33,633 nucleotides of DNA from UBA7332 sp051648105 (GTDB taxonomy: Bacteria; Bacteroidota; Bacteroidia; Bacteroidales; UBA7332). Below, piece by piece: positions 15,431 through 24,542 of the stretch (position 1 is its first letter; every line of letters begins with the position of its first letter). A program made the translations under genes and the position numbers. The notes under the pieces were generated by a model. It saw only the letters and a list, made by a program, of their open reading frames with translations. It ran no database searches and was not told the origin of the DNA. The stretch spans positions 1 to 33,633 of the forward strand of contig JBOFEN010000040.1 of the NCBI GenBank assembly GCA_051648105.1. The letters run 5' to 3'.

Positions 15431-16210
15431 TTAACCAATATATCCTTTGATGATACCTCTCTGAGAGTTCTTCACGAAAAGAATAATCTCATCTCTCTCT
15501 GGTGATGCTGTAAGCTCTGCCTCAATATGCTCTACAGCATCAGTATTATTCATACCTGACTGATAAAGGTAGCGATAAATATCTTGAATCTCTCTGATCT
15601 TCTCGTTATCATAGTTGCGACGACGTAGACCAATTGAGTTTACCCCTGCATAAGAGATTGGGTTTCTTCCTGCCTTGATAAAAGGAGGGATATCTTTTGT
15701 AACATGAGACCCACCTTGAATCATTACGTGTGATCCAATATGAACGAATTGGTGAATTAATGAACCACCTCCTATGATAGCGAAATCGTCAACTTCAACC
15801 TCACCTGCTACTTGAGTCGCATTAGACATGATAACATTGTTACCAATTTTACAGTCATGAGCAATGTGGCAATAGGCCATTAGTAGGCAGTTGTCTCCTA
15901 CAACAGTTTTACCCTTAGCTGAAGTTCCACGATTGATAGTAACGCACTCACGAATTGTTGTATTATCTCCAATGATAGCCAGTGAGTCTTCTCCCTTAAA
16001 CTTAAGATCTTGTGGTGGAGCCGAAATAACTGCACCAGGATAGATCACACAATTCTTCCCAATACGAGCACCTTCCAAGATAGTTACATTAGAACCAATG
16101 CGACTACCCTCTCCAATCACTACATTCTTATCAATTGTAACAAATGGTTCAATCACTACATTAGGAGCAATCTTTGCTTCCGGGTGTATATAAGCCAAAG
16201 GCTGTTTCAT
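15431..16210 (-). CDS. lpxA: Acyl-ACP--UDP-N-acetylglucosamine O-acyltransferase
   Basis: A 259-residue left-handed beta-helix protein with repeated hexapeptides (IGxxxxI) from about residue 5 to 185. The catalytic His is H118 in YCHIAHDCKIGNN, matching E. coli H125. GGGSLIHQFVHIG and IPPFIKAGRNP are characteristic LpxA segments, and a short helical C-terminal domain follows. It transfers a 3-hydroxyacyl chain to UDP-GlcNAc, the first step of lipid A synthesis in the cytosol. It follows lpxC/fabZ by 15 bp and precedes the pRiA4b-like gene, all on one strand. Length matches the family (E. coli 262). Confidence 0.97.
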   Translation of the reverse strand: MKQPLAYIHPEAKIAPNVVIEPFVTIDKNVVIGEGSRIGSNVTILEGARIGKNCVIYPGAVISAPPQDLKFKGEDSLAIIGDNTTIRECVTINRGTSAKGKTVVGDNCLLMAYCHIAHDCKIGNNVIMSNATQVAGEVEVDDFAIIGGGSLIHQFVHIGSHVMIQGGSHVTKDIPPFIKAGRNPISYAGVNSIGLRRRNYDNEKIREIQDIYRYLYQSGMNNTDAVEHIEAELTASPERDEIILFVKNSQRGIIKGYIG

Positions 16211-16225
16211 ATTAAATATATTCTA

Positions 16226-17611
16226 TTATTTATTCTTTATAATTTGGGCCATAAATTCAGCCTCTGAAACTATCTTCTCCCCTACAAAGGCATATCCTTT
16301 CATCTGAGCACATCCTCTGCGTATCTCTGATGTCATCTCTAGTCTGAAGATTAATGTATCTCCAGGAACAACCTTTTGTCTGAACTTAACATTATCTATC
16401 TTCATAAAGTAAGTTGAGTAAGCCTTAGGGTCTTCAACAGAATTAAGAACCAAAATACCTCCTACTTGAGCCATCGCCTCAACCTGGAGTACGCCTGGCA
16501 TAACCGGTTCCTCTGGGAAATGCCCCATAAAAAACTCTTCGTTGGCAGTTACATTCTTAACACCTACAATATGATTATCACTAATTTCAATAATCTTGTC
16601 AACCATCAAGAATGGATATCTGTGTGGCAGTAGCTCTTTTACACGGTTTACATCCATCAATGGCGTAGCATCTGGAGTATAAACAGGGCATTGAACCTCT
16701 AGACGCTTCAACTCCTTACGTATGTGACGCGCCATTTGGTTGTTAATCTTATGCCCTGGGCGTGTTGCAATAATCCTTCCCTTAATTGGCTTACCCAATA
16801 GGGCTATATCCCCTAGTATGTCAAGGAGTTTATGACGAGCTGGCTCATTATCAAAAACAAGTGGGTTGTTATTGATATAACCAAGACTCTCACAGCTCTT
16901 ACGTGGTTGATTCATCAAATCAGCTAGACTATCCAACTCCTCTTGCTTCATGATTCTATCATAGATAACAATTGCATTGTCTAGATCACCACCCTTTATA
17001 AGGTTATTTTTAACCAAAGGTTCAATCTCGTGAACAAAAACAAATGTTCTAGCTGATGCTATCTCACTCTTAAAATTCTTTAGATCCTCAAGTGTTGCAT
17101 ACTGATTTGATAGTATTGGTGAATTGAACGAGATCAATGCACTTACACTAAACTTATCATCTGGTAAAATAAGAATAGAAGAACCACTCTCTGGATCTGT
17201 AACTTCAACCTTTTTGCGAACAATATAGTAGTCTTTATTAGCATTCTGGTCTACTATCCCAACTCGCTCAATCTCCTCTACATAGAACTTTGAACTACCA
17301 TCTAAAATAGGAAATTCTGGAGCATTAACTTTAATCAAACAGTTATCAATCTCATAAGCGTATAGTGCTGCCAATGCGTGCTCTATTGTGCTTATCGTTA
17401 CATCCTTTTTCCCAATAACTGTACCACGGCGAGTATCTACTACACTCTCTGCTACGGCATCGATAACTGGCTCTCCCTCCAAGTCAACACGTTGAATCTT
17501 ATATCCGTGATTCTCTGGTGCTGGAGTAAATGTAACTGTGATATCCAATCCGGTATGTAAACCCTTCCCTGACAATGAGAAAGAGTCCTTTAAGGTTTTC
17601 TGTTTAGACAT
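16226..17611 (-). CDS. lpxC/fabZ: Bifunctional UDP-3-O-acyl-GlcNAc deacetylase / 3-hydroxyacyl-ACP dehydratase (LpxC-FabZ fusion)
   Basis: A 461-residue fusion typical of Bacteroidota. Residues 1 to about 305 are LpxC: TLKDSFSLSGKGLHTG at the start, zinc ligand H78 in TIEHALAALYAYEIDN, and the HKLLDILGDIALLG segment (about 260) with the second His and Asp ligands. From about residue 315, FabZ begins (VNRVKELLPHRYPFLMVDKI). Its catalytic pair is H364 and E378 in GHFPEEPVMPGVLQVEAMAQ. LpxC commits precursors to lipid A by deacetylation. FabZ dehydrates 3-hydroxyacyl-ACP for fatty-acid elongation. Both compete for 3-hydroxyacyl-ACP, so the fusion sits at the branch point. It lies between lpxD and lpxA, spaced 57 and 15 bp. 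Confidence 0.97.
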   Translation of the reverse strand: MSKQKTLKDSFSLSGKGLHTGLDITVTFTPAPENHGYKIQRVDLEGEPVIDAVAESVVDTRRGTVIGKKDVTISTIEHALAALYAYEIDNCLIKVNAPEFPILDGSSKFYVEEIERVGIVDQNANKDYYIVRKKVEVTDPESGSSILILPDDKFSVSALISFNSPILSNQYATLEDLKNFKSEIASARTFVFVHEIEPLVKNNLIKGGDLDNAIVIYDRIMKQEELDSLADLMNQPRKSCESLGYINNNPLVFDNEPARHKLLDILGDIALLGKPIKGRIIATRPGHKINNQMARHIRKELKRLEVQCPVYTPDATPLMDVNRVKELLPHRYPFLMVDKIIEISDNHIVGVKNVTANEEFFMGHFPEEPVMPGVLQVEAMAQVGGILVLNSVEDPKAYSTYFMKIDNVKFRQKVVPGDTLIFRLEMTSEIRRGCAQMKGYAFVGEKIVSEAEFMAQIIKNK

Positions 17612-17668
17612 AATCCTATATTATATTTTCATTTTATAGTCTATAAAATGCTTAAGACTATAGAGTAT

Positions 17669-18703
17669 TTATTGTTGCTTTAATATCTCAATCTCTTTCT
17701 GTAGTTTTGTTACCGTCCTATTTATCTCAGGAAGGCGTATTGACAAAGCGTGAGATCTCATAAATGTTGTTGAACGTACTGCAGGGAAACCAATCCAAGT
17801 TTCACCATCTGGTATATTATTCATTACACCTGTTTGTGCGCCTAGTTTAACATTATCACCTATCTTTAAATGACCTGCAATACCAGCTTGTCCACCAAAC
17901 ATACAGCCATCTCCCACCTTAACAGATCCTGCAATGCCAACTAATGCTGCGATAACACAGTTTTTACCTATCTCGACATTATGTGCTATTTGAACATGAT
18001 TGTCTAATTTTGTACCCCTACCAATTATTGTAGAGCCCATAGTTGCTCTATCAATGGTACTATTAGCTCCAATTTCAACATCGTCCTCGATCTTAACATT
18101 CCCAACTTGAGGTATCTTATCATAAACACCATCTGTAGTTGGTGCAAAGCCAAAACCGTCAGAGCCAACTACAGCCCCAGCTTGTGCTGAGAAATTATTT
18201 CCAATAACAGTAGCATCCATGATCTTAACGCCTGAATGTAGCTTTAAGTTATCACCGATTGAGACAAAGTCTCCAATAAAACAGTGAGCATCAATATATG
18301 CATTGTCACCAACTACACTATTGTCACCAATCACAACGTATGGACCAATATATGCTCCACTTCCTATTCGTGCTGATTCTGAAATAATAGCTGTATTATG
18401 AACACCGCTCTTTCGAGGTTTTACGCTCTCTGATAGTTGGAGTAGCTTAGCTAATGAAGCATATGCATTCTCAACCTTTATCAATGTTGCCTTTATCTCT
18501 TTAGAAGGTATAAAGCTACTATTAACTAAAACAATAGATGATTCAGTACTATATATATACTCTTCGTATTTTGGATTTGCTAAAAAGGATAAAGCACCTG
18601 GCCTCCCCTCCTCTATTTTTGTAAAGTCACTTACTGCTACATCTGGGTCTCCAACAACCTCTCCGCCTATAAAAGCTGCAATCTGTTGTGCTGTAAACTT
18701 CAT
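17669..18703 (-). CDS. lpxD: UDP-3-O-(3-hydroxyacyl)glucosamine N-acyltransferase
   Basis: About 344 residues from the Met at 18703 (MKFTAQQIAAFIGGEVVG), which matches the normal LpxD N-terminus. The frame runs on to 18745, but the added residues are atypical. A small N-terminal uridine-binding domain (1-100) precedes a hexapeptide beta-helix with repeated IG/VG units. The catalytic His lies in TKLDNHVQIAHNVEIGKNC, and GGQAGIAGH is an LpxD hallmark. A C-terminal helix (INRTVTKLQKEIEILKQQ) ends the protein. It N-acylates the glucosamine product of LpxC in lipid A synthesis. It is the first of the lpx cluster here, and it diverges from uvrA. A 16-bp perfect palindrome lies about 95 bp upstream. 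Confidence 0.95.
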   Translation of the reverse strand: MKFTAQQIAAFIGGEVVGDPDVAVSDFTKIEEGRPGALSFLANPKYEEYIYSTESSIVLVNSSFIPSKEIKATLIKVENAYASLAKLLQLSESVKPRKSGVHNTAIISESARIGSGAYIGPYVVIGDNSVVGDNAYIDAHCFIGDFVSIGDNLKLHSGVKIMDATVIGNNFSAQAGAVVGSDGFGFAPTTDGVYDKIPQVGNVKIEDDVEIGANSTIDRATMGSTIIGRGTKLDNHVQIAHNVEIGKNCVIAALVGIAGSVKVGDGCMFGGQAGIAGHLKIGDNVKLGAQTGVMNNIPDGETWIGFPAVRSTTFMRSHALSIRLPEINRTVTKLQKEIEILKQQ

Positions 18704-18797
18704 ATTATCATATTTTGGAACTTTATTCCACTTGGGTTTTAACACGCAAATAACGCACTTTTTTTTGACTGAGACAATAATGCGGTCTTAAATTCTA

Positions 18798-18813
18798 TTT
18801 ATAGGCCTATAAA
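18798..18813. promoter_or_regulatory. 16-bp perfect palindrome in the lpxD-uvrA divergent region
   Basis: TTTATAGGCCTATAAA is an exact 16-bp dyad located 95 bp upstream of lpxD and 164 bp upstream of uvrA. It has no spacer, so it is better suited to a dimeric DNA-binding protein than to an RNA hairpin. No matching regulator gene is in the window. Confidence 0.4.
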
Positions 18814-18941
18814 AATGACACAAAAAAAGCTTAATTACAACGTATTAGCTATAAAAATGATTCTAAAAGGTTTTTTGAACACTATTTACAATTAAGGAAT
18901 TTAATCTTCGTAAAACTCTTTTCCTAAGTGTTCTTATATTC

Positions 18942-18949
18942 TATATTTG
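18942..18949 (+). promoter_or_regulatory. -7 promoter element for uvrA
   Basis: TATATTTG matches TAnnTTTG and lies 27 nt before the uvrA ATG at 18977. No clear TTG was found at the -33 distance. Confidence 0.5.
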
Positions 18950-18976
18950 CAGATTAATTAATCAGAATATATCGCT

Positions 18977-21778
18977 ATGTCTGAAGAGAACAATATTAAA
19001 ATACGAAAAGCTCACGTCAATAACCTAAAGAATATTGATGTAGCTATACCTAGAGATAAATTCGTTGTCATTACTGGCCTTTCTGGATCAGGAAAGTCTT
19101 CATTAGCATTTGAAACACTCTATGCTGAAGGGCAAAGAAGATATGTAGAGAGTCTTTCATCCTATGCAAGACAATTTCTTGGTAGAATGAGTAAACCTGA
19201 ATGTGACTCAATTACTGGTATACCTCCAGCTATTGCAATAGAGCAAAAGGTAAACAGTAGAAATCCTAGATCTACAGTTGGGACTTCTACTGAGATATAT
19301 ACTTATCTTCGGATGTTATTTGCTCGAATTGGCAAAACCTATTCACCTAAATCCGGAGAATTGATTAAACGACATTCTGTTGAGGACCTTATTAGTGTGG
19401 TTACAAACCCAAATGAGAGGTATCGTATTGCTCTACTTGCACCAATAAATATACCTACCAATAGAGATATACTCCAACAACTAGAGATATATCTAAAACA
19501 GGGATTCAACAGAGTGGATGTAGGTGATCATGTTGTAGAGATTGAGGATATACTTTCTAACAACTTTACTATTAACGACGGTATAATGCCGCTTCTACTT
19601 ATTGATAGGGTTGCTACAACTAATGATCCAGATACCATTAGTAGATTTGCAGATTCAGTGGAGACAGCTTTCTTTGAAGGTCACAACAGATGTATTCTAA
19701 AACTATACAAACAGGATGGCGAGATTGAAACCCAAACTTTTTCTAAAGAGTTTGAGGCGGATGGGTTTACATTTGAGGAGCCAACTGATACAATGTTTAA
19801 TTTCAACTCTCCTGCTGGTGCATGTCCGGTATGTGAAGGCTTTGGACAGATAGTTGGTGTTGATCCGAATCTTGTTATTCCTAACAAGTCTTTGTCTATA
19901 TTCCAAGATGCTGTAGTTTGTTGGAAAGGAGAAAAAATGAGTGAATGGAAGAATGAGCTTATTAACTCAGCTCACTTATTTAACTTTCCAATACATAAAC
20001 CATACAATCAGCTTGACAAGGAGCAAAAGGATCTATTATGGAGGGGGAATAGCTATTTTGGAGGGATTAACACATTCTTCAAGATGCTTGAAGAGAGTAG
20101 CTATAAGATTCAATGCCGTGTGATGCTGGCTAGATATAGGGGTAAAACTATTTGTCCTGAATGTAATGGGACTAGATTAAAAAGGGGTACTCAATATGTA
20201 AAGATTGGAAATAAGAGCATTGGTGAGATTGTAACTCTTCCTATAAGCGAATTAAGAACATTCTTTGATAATCTCGTTCTTGATGAAAAGGATTCTTCAA
20301 TAGCTCAAAGACTACTCATTGAGATTAATAATAGGATTAACTTCCTTATTGATGTTGGATTGGGTTACCTAACTCTTGATCGTTTATCTTCTACTCTTTC
20401 GGGGGGAGAGAGCCAGCGTATTAACCTTGCAACTTCATTAAGTAGTGCTCTTGTAGGATCCCTTTATATTTTGGATGAGCCAAGTATAGGACTACACCCT
20501 AGGGATACAAAAAAATTAATCAATGTAATAAGACAGCTACAACAACAAGGTAATAGTGTTATTGTTGTTGAACATGATGAGGAGATAATGAGAGCTGCTG
20601 ATTACATTATTGATATAGGACCTGACGCAGGTAGACTAGGAGGTGAAGTTGTATATCAGGGCGATATTAATAAACTTATTGCTAGCGACAGAGGATACAC
20701 CGTACAATATCTAACCGGTAAAGAGACAATAGATACACCTATCTATAGACGAAAATGGAACAGTTACATTGAGGTTAAGAACGCTACTCATAACAACCTA
20801 AAAGGTATTGATGTTAAGTTCCCTCTTAATGTTATGAGTGTTGTAACTGGAGTGAGTGGTTCTGGTAAATCTTCTCTTGTTAGAGATGTATTTTACAAGA
20901 ATGTAAAACAACAATTTAGTGAAGCAAACGAGCAGCCTGGAGCTTCTTCAGGTATATTTGGAGACATTAATAGGGTCAAAGCTATTGAGTTTGTAAACCA
21001 AAATCCTATTGGTAGGTCTTCTAGATCTAATCCATGCACCTACCTGAAGGCTTATGACGAGATTAGAAAGCTTTTCTCTGATCAGCCCCTATCTAAACAA
21101 ATGGGATACTCCCCTGGGGTATTCTCTCTTAATACTGATGGTGGACGCTGCGATGAATGTAAAGGAGAAGGCACAACTACCGTTGAGATGCAATTCATGG
21201 CTGACATTGAGTTAACTTGCGAATCGTGCAACGGTGCTAGATTCAAGAAGGAGATTCTAGAGGTCTTATATCATGGTAAGTGCATCACAGACATACTTGA
21301 CATGACTGTAAATGAGGCTATAGAATTCTTTGGTAAGGAGGGTAAATCAAATACTGAAAAAAAGATTGTTAAAAGACTCCTTCCTCTTCAACAAGTGGGT
21401 CTAGGATATATTAAGCTTGGACAATCTTCGTCTACTCTCTCTGGTGGTGAGAGCCAAAGGGTAAAACTTGCTTTTATTCTCAGCGGAGAGAAGAGTCAAC
21501 CAACAATATTTGTATTTGATGAACCGACAACTGGCCTTCATTTCCATGATATAAAAACACTACTTAAAGCATTTAATGCTCTTATAGAGAATGGGCACAC
21601 TGTCCTCATTATTGAGCACAATATTGATGTTATAAAATGTGCTGACCACATTATCGACATTGGACCTGAAGGTGGCGATCAAGGTGGATATTTGGTATGT
21701 GAGGGTACTCCTGAAGAGGTTGCCAAATGCAATACTTCTTATACTGGGCAATATCTTAGAGATCATCTTTATAAATAA
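18977..21778 (+). CDS. uvrA: Excinuclease ABC subunit UvrA
   Basis: A 933-residue double-ABC ATPase, close to the usual 940. The first Walker A is at 34-42 (GLSGSGKSS), followed by YVESLSSYARQFLGRM and the DNA-interaction insert (SPKSGELIKRHSVEDLI). The first ABC signature is LSGGESQRI and its Walker B is LYILDEPSIGLH. The second half has GVSGSGKSS, the zinc module CDECKGEGTTTVEMQF ... CESCNGARFKKE, a second LSGGESQRV, and FVFDEPTTGLH. CPVCEG and CPECNGTR belong to the first zinc module. UvrA recognises DNA lesions and loads UvrB in nucleotide excision repair. It appears as a single gene with its own promoter-like element and a strong terminator after the stop. All motifs needed for activity are present. 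Confidence 0.97.
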   Translation: MSEENNIKIRKAHVNNLKNIDVAIPRDKFVVITGLSGSGKSSLAFETLYAEGQRRYVESLSSYARQFLGRMSKPECDSITGIPPAIAIEQKVNSRNPRSTVGTSTEIYTYLRMLFARIGKTYSPKSGELIKRHSVEDLISVVTNPNERYRIALLAPINIPTNRDILQQLEIYLKQGFNRVDVGDHVVEIEDILSNNFTINDGIMPLLLIDRVATTNDPDTISRFADSVETAFFEGHNRCILKLYKQDGEIETQTFSKEFEADGFTFEEPTDTMFNFNSPAGACPVCEGFGQIVGVDPNLVIPNKSLSIFQDAVVCWKGEKMSEWKNELINSAHLFNFPIHKPYNQLDKEQKDLLWRGNSYFGGINTFFKMLEESSYKIQCRVMLARYRGKTICPECNGTRLKRGTQYVKIGNKSIGEIVTLPISELRTFFDNLVLDEKDSSIAQRLLIEINNRINFLIDVGLGYLTLDRLSSTLSGGESQRINLATSLSSALVGSLYILDEPSIGLHPRDTKKLINVIRQLQQQGNSVIVVEHDEEIMRAADYIIDIGPDAGRLGGEVVYQGDINKLIASDRGYTVQYLTGKETIDTPIYRRKWNSYIEVKNATHNNLKGIDVKFPLNVMSVVTGVSGSGKSSLVRDVFYKNVKQQFSEANEQPGASSGIFGDINRVKAIEFVNQNPIGRSSRSNPCTYLKAYDEIRKLFSDQPLSKQMGYSPGVFSLNTDGGRCDECKGEGTTTVEMQFMADIELTCESCNGARFKKEILEVLYHGKCITDILDMTVNEAIEFFGKEGKSNTEKKIVKRLLPLQQVGLGYIKLGQSSSTLSGGESQRVKLAFILSGEKSQPTIFVFDEPTTGLHFHDIKTLLKAFNALIENGHTVLIIEHNIDVIKCADHIIDIGPEGGDQGGYLVCEGTPEEVAKCNTSYTGQYLRDHLYK

Positions 21779-21827
21779 CAAAAAGGAGCTTCATGAAAAT
21801 CATGAAGCTCCTTTTTGTTATTTATAA
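21769..21827. terminator. Bidirectional terminator between uvrA and the lipoprotein genes
   Basis: 27-nt perfectly complementary arms (21769-21795 and 21801-21827) flank a 5-nt AAAAT loop. The GC-rich inner part is AGGAGCTTCATG. The arms include the uvrA stop codon. It gives U-rich ends on both strands and so ends both uvrA and the convergent lipoprotein operon. Confidence 0.85.
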
Positions 21828-21839
21828 TACTTACAAGAA

Positions 21840-23471
21840 TTATATTTGATTTGGATTCTCTCCTGAATACTTAACCAAATTATCAATTCCTAGATAATAT
21901 CTACGTCCTTCTTCAAATATAACTGGATCTCCTTTTTTCTGTTCAGTTGGCATTATCTCAACCTTAATTTTAAGATAATAGCAACCATCTGGAACTTGAT
22001 CATTAGGGAATGGATCCTTATATTTAGGAGCTGGCACATAGTGCCAATCACCATTACCTGTAGCTGACAGAGGTTCGTCATTAGGTGTTGACCACCAATC
22101 GATTTTAGTTTCAGTAAGTACACCAAAATCATTCCAGAGCTCCAATGTAGCTTTAGCGATAAATTTGTGTTTATCATTAGCCGTTGCAGTTCTTACAGAT
22201 CTTAACCAATGTTCGAAAGCTATATTCTGGCCTTGACTAAACTTAAATCGCTTAGTTTGGAACTCATATACACGAACTGTAGCATCATTAGCACCAGCAA
22301 CAAAACTCATTTCTGTATATTGTTTATTCTTGCCATTATTACTCTCTAATTGTAGTCCTAGAGAAGTATCACTTGATGGAATATTTAATGAAGCTCCATT
22401 AAATTTAGCCCAAGGACCATCCACAAAGAGACCATTGATGCTACTATAGACATTAAAATTGTCATACAGATTAGCTAATCCATCGCAAGTTGGATCTGGA
22501 TCTGGATCTTCACCATCACAAATAACACCAGGAATTGGTAGACAGAAAGGATTACCTCCACATATAATTACGTGGATTGCATTCATCTGATCATCCCAAC
22601 CACTTGTAGTCGATGTCGCTTTTATATCTTTATATTTCAAAAGACTCTCAACAGAAACTAATGCTACAGTTTTCTGTGCAGCTAGAGGTGCAGGAGGATT
22701 AATATTAACTACCAATCTATATTTCTCTTGGCTATTGTCTGTTATTGTTAAATCATCAGCAAAACATAATGTTGCAATATTTTGACTTCCAAATGAATCA
22801 GAGTAAAGCTTACTTTCACCATCTTCAGTCCAAAGTTCAATAGTACCAGAACCTACAATATGCTCGTTGCCTTGTTCAGGATCACAAACGTTGAAGAATA
22901 GATCAAAACAATTAACCTCAATACGATTGATTTGAAATTTAGGCATACCAAACTTACTAGCTGGTTCTCCTTGTGCACAAAGCACATACAATGGTATAGT
23001 TGGTTTTGTATAATCAGTCACTGTAAACTTCTGAACTCCCATCAAATACTCAGAAGGAATAAATGCAGCAAACTCAGGTAGTGGTAAGCTAACACCAGAT
23101 ACACCAGAATATATGACTGTAGTGTTATTAAATACAGTAACACTAGCCACAGTATATTCACCTGATTTCAACAACACAGGAGCTGTTTTATAAAAATCAC
23201 CATAAAGAGAAACAACCTCATTAACTTCAACATTTTCTGTTCCAGTCAACTCTATGATAACTTTTAATGGTTCATTATTCAAATTACACTCTGCATACCC
23301 TGCGATGGCAGCTTTTGTATCCATTACAGTCTTAGCATCCAATTGGAATGTAACCTCTTGCTTCTTTGAAGTATTTATTTCTTCATCCTTAGAGCTACAA
23401 GATGTAACTAAAGCCCCAATTAAAGAGACTAGAATGATGGTTGAAAATAGTCTATAAATTATTGTTTTCAT
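21840..23471 (-). CDS. Surface lipoprotein paralog A (543 aa), function unknown
   Basis: Not assignable to a named function. The signal peptide ends in a lipobox (ALVTSC, mature Cys25). A conserved N-terminal module of about 260 residues follows and is shared with the next two genes: KQEVTFQLDAKTVM, AAIAGYAECN, EYLMGVQKFTVTDYTKP, LYVLCAQGEP, KFGMPKFQINRIEVNCFDLFFNVC, NIATLCFADDLT and MNAIHV. A Cys- and Asp/Pro-rich linker (about 305-330, VICDGEDPDPDPTCDG) joins it to a C-terminal domain of about 210 residues that looks like a beta-sandwich (NFNVYSSIN ... FEHWLRS ... GCYYLKIKVEI ... YYLGIDNL). Paralog C shares that C-terminal domain. Likely cell-surface, perhaps ligand- or glycan-binding; a fimbrillin-like role is possible but unsupported. 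It lies 71 bp downstream of paralog B with no terminator between. Confidence 0.75.
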   Translation of the reverse strand: MKTIIYRLFSTIILVSLIGALVTSCSSKDEEINTSKKQEVTFQLDAKTVMDTKAAIAGYAECNLNNEPLKVIIELTGTENVEVNEVVSLYGDFYKTAPVLLKSGEYTVASVTVFNNTTVIYSGVSGVSLPLPEFAAFIPSEYLMGVQKFTVTDYTKPTIPLYVLCAQGEPASKFGMPKFQINRIEVNCFDLFFNVCDPEQGNEHIVGSGTIELWTEDGESKLYSDSFGSQNIATLCFADDLTITDNSQEKYRLVVNINPPAPLAAQKTVALVSVESLLKYKDIKATSTTSGWDDQMNAIHVIICGGNPFCLPIPGVICDGEDPDPDPTCDGLANLYDNFNVYSSINGLFVDGPWAKFNGASLNIPSSDTSLGLQLESNNGKNKQYTEMSFVAGANDATVRVYEFQTKRFKFSQGQNIAFEHWLRSVRTATANDKHKFIAKATLELWNDFGVLTETKIDWWSTPNDEPLSATGNGDWHYVPAPKYKDPFPNDQVPDGCYYLKIKVEIMPTEQKKGDPVIFEEGRRYYLGIDNLVKYSGENPNQI

Positions 23472-23542
23472 AATTGAAAGTATTGCTATTATTCAATTAA
23501 ATATTAGTTGAAAGCATTTATATAAAATAAAATATCAATTAG

Positions 23543-24469
23543 CTACTCTGGAGTATACACCCTATGAACACAATTCATTTCTCTATTCCACCCCCCATTA
23601 GAATTCTTGAATCCTTTGAGTTGAGCTACGCTCAACTTCTCCCCCTGAATCCTCTGAGATTGTTTTAAAAATGAATTATCAAAGACCACCTCCACGTAGT
23701 AAACCTCATCATCATCATACCGTGTTAGATTATCAGCAAAACATAGTGTAGCTATATCACCCTCACCAAATGTATCGCTCATAATAGCTACTCTATCACT
23801 ACCTTCTTTATCAAAAAGAGTAATCACACCAGAGCCGACGAAGTGCTCATTGTTAAGATTTGGATTACATACGTTGAAAAATATATCAAAACATCCTACC
23901 TCGACAGAGTTAATCTCAAATTTAGGCATCCCAAATTTTGAGGCCTCCTCTGCATTAGCACACAAAAGATAGGTTGACACACTAGGCTTAGAATAAACAG
24001 TGACCGTGAAAGTCTGCTCTCCCATCAAGTAGCTATTTCCTTCCTCTGGATGTGTAGGAATAAACTTAGCATACTCACCTCCTGATCTAACGCCAGAGAA
24101 AGCAACCCTCTGGAGCATTCCATCAAAAAGCGTGACATTATCCACAACATATTGACCTATCTCCAAGAAAAACGGCTCAGACTTTATAGTCCCTCCACTT
24201 ACTGAGACGAGACCACTACGTACAGATCTTCCCTTTGGAGTTATCAAACCAATCTCGGCCATAAACAGAGTATTTCTAGCAGGCGAACACTCTGTATCTT
24301 GATCTCCAGCTCGTGTATTTAGAATTTGATTGGCCTCAAACTCAAAAACCACCTCCTGCCCTAATACTTCACTTTGTTGATGATCCTCATTTACACATGA
24401 GGATATAAAAAGTGAAAGTACTAAAAACAGTAGAAGCTGAAGAGAAAAACTTCTCATAACTGTTGCCAT
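23543..24469 (-). CDS. Surface lipoprotein paralog B (308 aa), lacking the C-terminal domain
   Basis: Starts at 24469 (MATVMRSFSLQLLLFLVLS), giving a lipobox (LFISSC) with mature Cys25, exactly as in paralogs A and C. The frame extends to 24535, but that leader is charged and overlaps the terminator of the upstream gene. It contains the whole shared N-terminal module: EVVFEFEANQIL, YLMGEQTFTVTVYSKP, YLLCANAEEASKFGMPKFEI, EVGCFDIFFNVCNPNLNNEH, IATLCFADNLT and MNCVHRVY. It ends there, without the beta-sandwich domain carried by A and C. It is the most divergent of the three. Function unknown. It probably forms an operon with paralog A downstream. Confidence 0.75.
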   Translation of the reverse strand: MATVMRSFSLQLLLFLVLSLFISSCVNEDHQQSEVLGQEVVFEFEANQILNTRAGDQDTECSPARNTLFMAEIGLITPKGRSVRSGLVSVSGGTIKSEPFFLEIGQYVVDNVTLFDGMLQRVAFSGVRSGGEYAKFIPTHPEEGNSYLMGEQTFTVTVYSKPSVSTYLLCANAEEASKFGMPKFEINSVEVGCFDIFFNVCNPNLNNEHFVGSGVITLFDKEGSDRVAIMSDTFGEGDIATLCFADNLTRYDDDEVYYVEVVFDNSFLKQSQRIQGEKLSVAQLKGFKNSNGGWNREMNCVHRVYTPE

Positions 24470-24494
24470 ATAATCAAAGTATAGATTATAAAAT

Positions 24495-24523
24495 ACGGGC
24501 TGTCGTCGATGACAACAGCCCGT
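24495..24523 (-). terminator. Hairpin between lipoprotein paralogs C and B
   Basis: 13-nt arms (ACGGGCTGTCGTC at 24495-24507, pairing with 24511-24523) with one mismatch and a 3-nt loop. On the minus strand it is followed by ATTTTATAAT. It falls 20 nt after the paralog C stop and upstream of the chosen paralog B start, so it may be a terminator or attenuator that reduces read-through into B and A. Confidence 0.6.
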
Positions 24524-24542
24524 TATCATAATCAAAATAAGA

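Noticed and set aside
18780..18976. A small gene between lpxD and uvrA
   Set aside because: No frame with a plausible start and adequate length was found; the region holds only promoter-like elements and one palindrome.
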